The translations under genes were made by a program, and so were the position numbers. Below the pieces are notes generated by a model, which did not search any database, had not been told where the DNA came from, and saw only the letters and a list, made by a program, of their open reading frames with translations. A stretch of 39,154 nt of DNA from Akkermansia muciniphila (GTDB lineage: Bacteria > Verrucomicrobiota > Verrucomicrobiia > Limisphaerales > F1-80-MAGS106), in assembly GCA_945865375.1 (NCBI GenBank), contig CAMBEJ010000035.1:1-39154 (forward strand). The letters are read 5' to 3'. Positions within the stretch are counted from its first letter, which is position 1, and each line of letters starts with the position of its first letter. This document shows, in pieces, positions 34,016 through 39,154 of the stretch.

Positions 34016-35023
34016 TCATTTGAGAAGTTCCTCGGCGATCTGGACGGCATTCAGCGCGGCACCCTTTAATAGTTGATCGCCGCTCACCCAGAAGCACAGC
34101 CCGTTCTCCATCGCACAATCGAGGCGCAGCCGGCCGACCGCGCAGTGGTCGCGTTCCGCAACGAACAAAGGCATCGGATACTCGTTGCGGGACGGGTCAT
34201 CAATCATATCCAACCCGGGCGCCAACCGCAGGACCTCCCGCGCCGCCTCCACGGTGACGGGTCTTTCGAATTCAGCACTGACGGCGATGGAATGAGCGCG
34301 GTAAACGGGAACTCGCACGCAGGTGACGCTGGCGAGGAATGAAGGGTGATGCATGATTTTGCGCCCTTCGTTCTGCATTTTCATCTCTTCCTTGGTGTAG
34401 CCCGTATCGAGGAAGGAGTCCACATGGGGCAACACGTTGAACGCGATTTGATGCGGGTAAACTTCCGTTGTCACGGGTTCCTGCTTGACGATCTGGCTGA
34501 CTTGTTGTTTGAGCTCCTCGAGCGCTCTGGCCCCGGTCCCAGAGACCGCCTGGTAGCTGGACGCAAAAATGCGCCGTACGCCGAATGCACGATGCAGAGG
34601 ATAAAGCGCCATCAGCGTGATCGCGGTGGTGCAGTTGGGATTGGCAATGATGCCCTTGTGGAGCGCGATGTCCGAAGCGTTCACCTCAGGAACGACGAGA
34701 GGAACCTGGTCGTCCATGCGGAACGCACTGGAATTATCGACCACCACAGCGCCCGCTCTAACGGCGATGGGAGCGAACTCGGTTGAAATGCTTCCGCCGG
34801 CGCTGAAAAGGGCGATGTCGATTCCGGAAAACGAATCCTTCGTCAGCTCTTTTATTGCGATCTGGGCTCCATTAAAGGGCAACGTCTTTCCGGCGGAGCG
34901 CGCCGAGGCTAGCAACGTCAATTGGCCTGCGGGAAAACCGCGACGCTCGAGCGTTTGGATCATTTCAACGCCGACAGCGCCCGTGGCTCCCACCACCGCG
35001 ATATGAGGATTACGGTTCATCAT
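34016..35023 (-). CDS. asd: Aspartate-semialdehyde dehydrogenase
   Basis: This enzyme converts aspartyl phosphate to aspartate semialdehyde, the branch point to lysine, threonine and methionine. The NADP-binding motif GATGAVGVEM is at residues 13-22 from the MNRN start, and the catalytic cysteine lies in NPNCTT near residue 131. Further conserved segments are SYQAVSGTGARALEEL and VTCVRVPVYRAHS. At about 335 residues it is of normal size. Two ATG codons are in tandem at 35023 and 35020; the frame is open to 35059 but the extra 12 residues are not family-like. It is divergent from trpB, with about 200 bases between them. Confidence 0.95.
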   Translation of the reverse strand: MMNRNPHIAVVGATGAVGVEMIQTLERRGFPAGQLTLLASARSAGKTLPFNGAQIAIKELTKDSFSGIDIALFSAGGSISTEFAPIAVRAGAVVVDNSSAFRMDDQVPLVVPEVNASDIALHKGIIANPNCTTAITLMALYPLHRAFGVRRIFASSYQAVSGTGARALEELKQQVSQIVKQEPVTTEVYPHQIAFNVLPHVDSFLDTGYTKEEMKMQNEGRKIMHHPSFLASVTCVRVPVYRAHSIAVSAEFERPVTVEAAREVLRLAPGLDMIDDPSRNEYPMPLFVAERDHCAVGRLRLDCAMENGLCFWVSGDQLLKGAALNAVQIAEELLK

Positions 35024-35231
35024 AAAAAAAGGTCGGCCACTATAACGGTGATGAAACACCTGTCAATGATCACAAACTCCGGTCCACCGGGCCTCTCCAA
35101 AAGCGGGGAGTCCTTCGGTTGCCACCGCACTTCAAAGGGAGCCGCTGGCTTTTTCAGCCACAACATAGCGGTCGGTGGGGTCGGTGACATTTTCCTTTGC
35201 GTGGCAGTGGGTTTCAGGAAGATTATGGCGC

Positions 35232-36434
35232 ATGAGTCAGATCGCGACCGAACAGGTGCCAGATGCGCAGGGTCATTTTGGGATTTTTGGGGGACGTTTT
35301 GTGCCCGAGACCTTGATGCATCCCTTGCAACAACTGGAGGATGAATATTTCCGGGCTCAGCAGGATCCAGAATTTCAAGGAGAGCTCCAGTATTATCTGC
35401 GGGAGTTTTGCGGCCGTCCCACGCCTCTTTACTTCGCTGAGCGTCTCACGCGCGAGTTGGGCGGCGCCAGGATTTATCTCAAACGGGAAGATCTTCTTCA
35501 CACCGGCGCGCACAAGATCAACAACGCCATCGGCCAGATCCTGCTCGCCCGGCGCATGGGCAAAACCCGGATCATTGCGGAGACCGGCGCCGGCCAACAT
35601 GGGGTCGCCACCGCCACGGTGAGTGCCATGTTCGGCTTCAAATGCGTCATTTACATGGGTGAAGTTGACTGCACTCGGCAGGCCCTGAATGTCTATCGCA
35701 TGAAAATGTTGGGCGCGGAGGTGATCCCGGTCAAGGCGGGCCAGAGAACTTTGAAGGAAGCGGTGAACGAGGCCATGCGGGATTGGGTGACGAACGTGCG
35801 CTCCACCCACTACATCCTCGGAACCGCTTACGGCGCGCATCCCTATCCGGTCATGGTCCGAAATTTTCAGCGCGTCATCGGCGACGAAGCCCGCCGCCAG
35901 ATTCTGCAGAAGGAGTCACGCTTGCCGAATCTGCTCATTGCCTGCGTGGGCGGGGGATCCAATGCGATCGGGTTGTTCTATCCGTTTCTGAACGATGACG
36001 GCGTGGCGATGCTGGGTGTCGAGGCCGGTGGGGAGGGCATTCTTCCGGAGAAACACGCCGCGCGTTTTCAGGGTGGCTCCTTGGGGGTGTTGCAAGGGAC
36101 GCGGTCTTATATTTTGCAGGATGAGTTCGGTCAAATTCAGAGGACGCACAGCGTTTCCGCAGGGCTTGACTACGCGGCGGTGGGGCCCGAGCACGCCTGG
36201 CTTCGGGACAACCGCCGCGTCGAATATGGCTACGCAACCGATGATCAGGCTCTCGAGGCATTCATCAAACTGGCCCGCCTCGAAGGCATCATCCCCGCTC
36301 TTGAATCCGCTCACGCCGTGGCGGCTGTCCTCGAGCGAGCCCCAAAAATGGCGGCGGATCAGGTCATCCTCGTCAATCTGTCGGGACGCGGAGACAAAGA
36401 CGTTTCCGAAGTCGCCGCTCGAATTCAGCTCTGA
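35232..36434 (+). CDS. trpB: Tryptophan synthase beta chain
   Basis: The enzyme condenses indole with serine using pyridoxal phosphate. The PLP lysine is Lys95 in [10 protein letters not shown]. The family signatures [46 protein letters not shown] and the C-terminal [12 protein letters not shown] are all present. Length is 400 residues from ATG 35232; the in-frame ATG at 35175 adds 19 unrelated residues. trpA is not adjacent. It is followed 25 bases later by yicC, with which it may be co-transcribed. The product is cytoplasmic. Confidence 0.97.
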   Translation: MSQIATEQVPDAQGHFGIFGGRFVPETLMHPLQQLEDEYFRAQQDPEFQGELQYYLREFCGRPTPLYFAERLTRELGGARIYLKREDLLHTGAHKINNAIGQILLARRMGKTRIIAETGAGQHGVATATVSAMFGFKCVIYMGEVDCTRQALNVYRMKMLGAEVIPVKAGQRTLKEAVNEAMRDWVTNVRSTHYILGTAYGAHPYPVMVRNFQRVIGDEARRQILQKESRLPNLLIACVGGGSNAIGLFYPFLNDDGVAMLGVEAGGEGILPEKHAARFQGGSLGVLQGTRSYILQDEFGQIQRTHSVSAGLDYAAVGPEHAWLRDNRRVEYGYATDDQALEAFIKLARLEGIIPALESAHAVAAVLERAPKMAADQVILVNLSGRGDKDVSEVAARIQL

Positions 36435-36459
36435 CCTTCCTTTTTTTCCATATATTACC

Positions 36460-37341
36460 ATGAAATCCATGACAGGACACGGTCGCGGCGAGTGTTTATC
36501 CGGTGCCCATCATTTCACCGTGGAACTGACTTCCGTCAACCGCAAGCAATCGGAGTTTGTCATCAATCTCCCACGTTCCTTGGATGGTTTGGAACCCCGG
36601 CTCCGCGAGTTGATCGGGCAGAATGTCAGCCGCGGCCGGGTTTCGATCAAGGTCACGCTTGGGATGTCCGAGGACGGGGCGACGTTGAAGGCTAGGGTGA
36701 ACCGGCCCATGGTGAAAGCCTACGTCGCCGAACTCCAACAGATCGCCACCGAACTGAACCTGGATCCCAAGATCTCGATTGATACAGTGCTCCGCTTTCC
36801 GGGGGTTTTTGAGACGGATGAGGAGGAAGGGGACGCGGAGGACTTCTGGCCCGCGCTCAGGCGCGCGACCGAATCGGCCCTGGCTGGGTTCCTTTCCATG
36901 CGCGAGAGGGAGGGAGCCAACTTGACCAAGGATTTGGCGGGGCGCATCGAGGCCATGAAGGACGCGGTGCGAGCGGTTCAAGCCCAGGCCCCTGAGGTCA
37001 TGAACCGCTTTCGCCAGCAGCTCACAGAAAAATTGCAGACGGCTGGAGTGAATGTTTCCAACCCGAACGACGACCGCTTTCTCAAAGAGATCGTGTTTTT
37101 TGCGGACCGCAGTGACATCTCCGAGGAACTCGCCCGTCTCGACAGCCATTTCCAACAGTTCGACGACTGCCTGAAGTCCTCGGAACCCGTTGGCCGAACG
37201 TTGGATTTCCTGGCTCAGGAGATGAACCGTGAGATCAACACCGTGGGAGCCAAGGCCAACGATAGCGTGATTTCGAAGAATGTGGTGACCCTGAAAACCG
37301 AGCTCGAACGGTTTCGAGAGCAAGCCCAGAATGTGGAGTAA
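36460..37341 (+). CDS. yicC: YicC family protein
   Basis: A 293-residue protein beginning MKSMTGHGRGE, the invariant start of this family, and ending with the matching C-terminal signature RTLDFLAQEMNREINTVGAKAND near residues 250-275. The family includes an endoribonuclease. The ATG at 36460 is exactly at the MKSMTG start; the longer frame upstream is a shadow through trpB. The gene lies just before gmk, an order conserved in many bacteria, which strengthens both calls. A central acidic segment (ETDEEEGDAED) is a local feature. Confidence 0.96.
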   Translation: MKSMTGHGRGECLSGAHHFTVELTSVNRKQSEFVINLPRSLDGLEPRLRELIGQNVSRGRVSIKVTLGMSEDGATLKARVNRPMVKAYVAELQQIATELNLDPKISIDTVLRFPGVFETDEEEGDAEDFWPALRRATESALAGFLSMREREGANLTKDLAGRIEAMKDAVRAVQAQAPEVMNRFRQQLTEKLQTAGVNVSNPNDDRFLKEIVFFADRSDISEELARLDSHFQQFDDCLKSSEPVGRTLDFLAQEMNREINTVGAKANDSVISKNVVTLKTELERFREQAQNVE

Positions 37342-37374
37342 CCTCAATTCGATTTGACGTTCGCCCCCTGTTAC

Positions 37375-38001
37375 ATGCTTCAACCCTCATCGACTCCATT
37401 GCTCATCGTGCTTTCGGCTCCGTCTGGCGCCGGCAAAACGACCTTGTGCCAGCAGTTGCTCATTCAGAATCCGAGCATCACTCGGGCTGTCACCTGCACC
37501 ACCAGGCAGCGCAGGCATGGCGAGTGGGACGGGATCGATTATCACTTTCTCAGCACGGAGACCTTCCAACAACACATCGACCAGAGGCGTTTCCTGGAGC
37601 ACGCCCAGGTTTTTGGCAATGCCTACGGCACACTGAAGTCGGAGGTGCTCGACCGCCTGGCTCGGGGGTCGGATGTCCTGCTGAACATCGACGTCCAGGG
37701 CGCGGAGGCGGTGCGCGCCCGTTCTCTTGAAGATCCCATCCTTTCAAAATCCCTGGTGTCGATATTCCTGACACCGGTGTCTCTGGCCGAACTCGAGGCG
37801 CGGCTTCGGAATCGGGGCTCAGAGCCTGAGGATGTCCTTCAGCAGAGGCTGAGTGTGGCGCGCGAGGAAATCGCGCACTCTGTCCACTTCGATTACCTGT
37901 TGATCAGCAGCAGCCGCGAAGAGGATCTGCGCCGGATGCAGTCGGTGGTCGATGCAGAGAAAATGCGATCTTGCCGCGTTGTGATGCCCGATATTCTCTA
38001 G
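37375..38001 (+). CDS. gmk: Guanylate kinase
   Basis: Converts GMP to GDP with ATP. The P-loop APSGAGKTT is at residues 15-23. The GMP-binding segment TCTTRQRRHGEWDGIDYHFL, the LLNIDVQGAEAVR segment and the LIN-like LLISSSREE end follow. From the ATG at 37375 the protein has 208 residues; a TTG at 37354 is in frame but adds seven residues. It follows yicC by 33 bases. Cytoplasmic and probably essential. The 86 bases after it hold nothing recognised. Confidence 0.96.
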   Translation: MLQPSSTPLLIVLSAPSGAGKTTLCQQLLIQNPSITRAVTCTTRQRRHGEWDGIDYHFLSTETFQQHIDQRRFLEHAQVFGNAYGTLKSEVLDRLARGSDVLLNIDVQGAEAVRARSLEDPILSKSLVSIFLTPVSLAELEARLRNRGSEPEDVLQQRLSVAREEIAHSVHFDYLLISSSREEDLRRMQSVVDAEKMRSCRVVMPDIL

Positions 38002-38087
38002 GCTGAAACAGGAGTGCAACCGCGGATCAACTGGAAAAACGAATCCGCCACCGCAGTCAAAAGTTCAAATAAGCTCTGCTCTACGCC

Positions 38088-38177
38088 ATGATCTGGATTG
38101 TCCCCACGGAAAAGGACACCGCCAACGCCGCGCTCGAAAAACGCCTCTGGGACGCCGCAGATGCGCCCGCCAGCTAA
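38088..38177 (+). pseudogene. N-terminal fragment of a type I restriction HsdM protein
   Basis: A 29-codon frame reads IVPTEKDTANAALEKRLWDAAD, cut short by APAS and a stop. The ALEKRLWDAAD pattern is the usual beginning of one HsdM subfamily. The following gene starts only six bases later with a different HsdM N-terminus, so this is a scrap of a separate gene. Confidence 0.6.
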
Positions 38178-38183
38178 CTCCCC

Positions 38184-39154
38184 ATGTTCGAACAAGCCTT
38201 CAAAAACATCGACGACGTCCTCTGGAAAGATGCCGGTTGCACCAGTGAACTCGACTACACCGAGCAGACCTCCTGGCTTCTCTTCCTGAAATACCTCGAC
38301 GCCCTCGAACACGACAAAGCCACCGAAGCCGCCCTCGACGGCAAGAAATACACCCACATCCTCGACGCACCTTAACGCTGGGAATCGTGGGCCGCACCCC
38401 GCGTCGGCGGGGGCAAAGACGGCAAGATTGACCACAACACCGCCATGACCGGCGACGACCTCCTCGCCTTCGTCAACCAGAAGCTCTTTCCCTACCTCCA
38501 CGTGTTTAAACAAAAGGCCACCGGCCCGAACACCATCGAATACAAGATCGGCGAAATATTCGGCGAGATTAAGAACCGCATCCAGAGCGGCTAGAACCTG
38601 CGCGAGATCATCGACCACATCGACGAGCTCCGGTTCCAGTCCCAGACCGAGAAGCACGAACTCTCCCACCTCTACGAAGCCAAGATCAAAAACATGGGCA
38701 ACGCCGGGCGCAACGGCGGCGAGTATTACACCCCGCGCCCGCTCATCCGCGCCATCGTTGCCGTCACCGCGCCCCGGCTCGGCGAGACCCTCTGCGACCC
38801 CGCCGTCGGCTCGGCCGGCTTCCTCTGCGAATCCTTCGAATACCTCAAAGCCCAGAACCCCCAGCGCACCACCGCGCAGGACCGCACCCTGCAAGAGCGC
38901 ACCTTCTACGGGAAAGAGAAGAAGTCCTTGGCCTACGTCATCGCGATCATGAACATGATCCTGCACGGCATCGAAGCGCCCAACATCATTCATACCAACA
39001 CGCTCGCCGAGAACCTCGCCGACGTGCAGGAAAAGGACCGCTTCCACATCATCGTCGCCAATCCGCCCTTCGGCGGCAAAGAGCGCAAGGAAGTGCAGCA
39101 AAACTTCCCCATCCGCACCGGCGAGACCGCGTTCCTCTTCCTCCAGCACTTCAT
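38184..39154 (+). pseudogene. hsdM: Type I restriction-modification methyltransferase subunit (HsdM), two in-frame stops, runs off the window
   Basis: HsdM is the N6-adenine methyltransferase of type I restriction systems. From ATG 38184, FEQAFKNIDDVLWKDAG starts the HsdM N-domain. The frame is stopped by TAA at 38373-38375 (IDAP*RWESW) and by TAG at 38592-38594 (IQSG*NLREII). In normal HsdM proteins both places are usually tyrosine. Between and after the stops the frame is intact and conserved: GEYYTPRPLIRAIV, motif I DPAVGSAGF near 38797, and motif IV NPPFGG near 39062. Either the gene is inactivated by two point changes from TAC/TAT, or the stops are sequencing errors. The 3' end and any hsdS/hsdR are beyond the window. 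Confidence 0.88.

Noticed and set aside
37998..39149. A 383-residue minus-strand frame rich in valine, glycine and glutamate opposite hsdM
   Set aside because: Low-complexity antisense of the HsdM coding sequence; the plus strand carries the DPAVGSAGF and NPPFGG motifs.
7748..39154. Reassignment of TAA/TAG to tyrosine, suggested by stops at Tyr positions in hsdM
   Set aside because: Neighbouring genes end normally with TAA, TAG and TGA, and other lesions in the same region are frameshifts, so decay or error explains the stops better.

Overview
The window looks like a chromosomal piece of a Verrucomicrobiota bacterium, probably a Pedosphaera/Limisphaera-type soil or freshwater lineage. This is inferred from gene content, not from a marker gene: a DUF1549/DUF1553 cytochrome gene beside a Tat-exported DUF1501 gene, a large FG-GAP/ASPIC protein, a one-pseudopilin gene with a DGH motif, a Tat-exported Gfo/Idh/MocA protein, a GSII-type glutamine synthetase, and many palindromic intergenic repeats. 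No rRNA, tRNA or CRISPR array was recognised.

Layout. 1-2742: an SDR oxidoreductase and an L-asparaginase, bracketed by two inverted ~102-bp copies of an ACGGAT-rich hairpin repeat. 2919-7328: a tight operon of ABC ATPase, ABC-2 permease, NAD-dependent epimerase and DHDPS-like aldolase. 7435-11617: an accessory region with a small MORN-like protein, a DUF5069 gene broken by an amber codon, a frameshifted DUF499-like ATPase, a truncated unknown gene, a frameshifted AbiEii toxin gene, tandem repeats and a decayed antitoxin. 11631-18659: a TVP38/DedA membrane protein, the DUF1553-DUF1501 pair and a convergent CRTAC1-like FG-GAP gene. 18829-20377: a broken FkbM methyltransferase and a gene-free stretch. 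20378-23789: an EamA transporter, a Gfo/Idh/MocA protein and a pseudopilin. 23790-25116: a repeat cluster including a small MITE-like element with perfect 19-bp ends and a 9-bp target duplication. 25117-28898: an MlaA-alpha/beta hydrolase fusion and comM. 29361-31814: an orphan sulfate-binding protein and a kinase/PP2C phosphatase pair. 32243-38001: a core metabolic block (sigma-54 promoter and GSII, Rrf2 regulator, asd, trpB, yicC, gmk). 38088-39154: an HsdM fragment followed by an hsdM gene with two in-frame stops, running off the end.

The core genes are intact. The lesions (single nonsense codons and one-base frameshifts) sit in defence, toxin-antitoxin and other accessory genes. I found no complete new multi-gene system. 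The most informative points are the MITE with its target duplication, the MlaA-hydrolase fusion carrying an apparently repeat-derived in-frame peptide, the relic DUF499/AbiEii/RHH/HsdM defence genes, the shared hairpin repeat families, and the canonical sigma-54 promoter before glutamine synthetase. Functions are read from motifs only; no database search was run.
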